Assembly: GCF_030145185.1 (NCBI RefSeq)
Contig: NZ_JAQYWB010000006.1
Coordinates: 51,335-115,334 of the forward strand
Origin: Desulfoluna sp.
GTDB taxonomy: Bacteria; Desulfobacterota; Desulfobacteria; Desulfobacterales; Desulfolunaceae
DNA length: 64,000 nt
Direction of reading: 5' to 3'
Shown in pieces: positions 63,952-64,000 of this stretch. The translations under genes and the position numbers were made by a program. Position 1 is the first letter of the stretch. Each line of letters starts with the position of its first letter. The notes beneath the pieces were generated by a model that was given only the letters and a program-made list of their open reading frames with translations, had not been told where the DNA came from and searched no databases.

Positions 63952-64000
63952 TAATTGGAGAGTTTGATCCTGGCTCAGAATGAACGCTGGCGGCGTGCTT
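63952..64000 (+). rRNA. rrs: 16S ribosomal RNA (5' end only)
   Basis: GAGTTTGATCCTGGCTCAG begins at 63960, and GAACGCTGGCGGCGTGCTT follows, the universal 16S start. The mature 5' end is placed about eight bases before GAGTTTG. The gene continues beyond the window. Confidence 0.95.

Overview
The window is an ordinary chromosomal segment of a Gram-negative bacterium. I infer Desulfobacterota (former Deltaproteobacteria, Desulfobacteraceae-like). The reasons are the gene orders (mreBCD-mrdA-rodA; atpF'FHAGDC without atpB/atpE; zapB-like-zapA-6S RNA-rny), DASS carriers of the kind found in sulfate reducers, dense sigma-54/two-component signalling and an Mbh-type Mrp cluster. No taxonomic search was possible. 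No prophage, IS element or CRISPR array was seen.

Layout. (1) 1-11.5 kb, + strand: S10/spc/alpha ribosomal operon from the 3' part of rpsS to rplQ, with secY, infA, rpmJ and rpoA, closed by a strong terminator. (2) 11.5-17 kb: a diguanylate cyclase (-), a coiled-coil/STAS-like protein, a CoA-disulfide reductase-rhodanese fusion, an unknown membrane protein and a lone cyclic-nucleotide-binding protein (-). (3) 17.1-25.2 kb, - strand: a ten-gene Mrp/Mbh-like antiporter operon (E-F-G-MbhD-MbhE/B fusion-C-D-D-small protein-D) behind a long, structured leader. (4) 25.4-44.0 kb: a regulatory island built around two unusual DASS/SLC13 carriers. The left half (-) holds an EBP with a Cys-rich PAS domain, a NifX-like protein, a dCache kinase, a receiver and a ChpT-like pseudokinase. 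It then continues from a sigma-54 promoter into a cytidylate-kinase-like/BON-like/receiver fusion, a receiver and DASS carrier 1. The right half (+) starts at a second sigma-54 promoter with a second cytidylate-kinase-like protein, a kinase, an NtrC-type regulator and a dCache kinase paralogue. A third sigma-54 promoter then drives a receiver, DASS carrier 2, a 46-residue membrane protein, another small membrane protein and a receiver-CBS protein. A tRNA-Pro(GGG) gene follows. (5) 44.3-51.9 kb: LD-carboxypeptidase, a serine beta-lactamase-like hydrolase, then mreB-mreC-mreD-mrdA-rodA. (6) 52.2-58.4 kb: ATP synthase operon. (7) 58.5-64 kb: glmU-like uridylyltransferase, zapB-like, zapA, 6S RNA, rny, tyrS, and the promoters and first ~49 bases of a 16S rRNA gene.

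The most interesting part is region 4. Two parallel modules pair a divergent carrier with sigma-54 control, stand-alone receivers and a P-loop protein related to cytidylate kinase that sits where a sensor or signalling output would be expected. I know of no described function for this pairing. All three sigma-54 promoters share TTGGCAT and exact GG-N10-GC spacing, and each has a different repeat or palindrome upstream, which fits separate activators.
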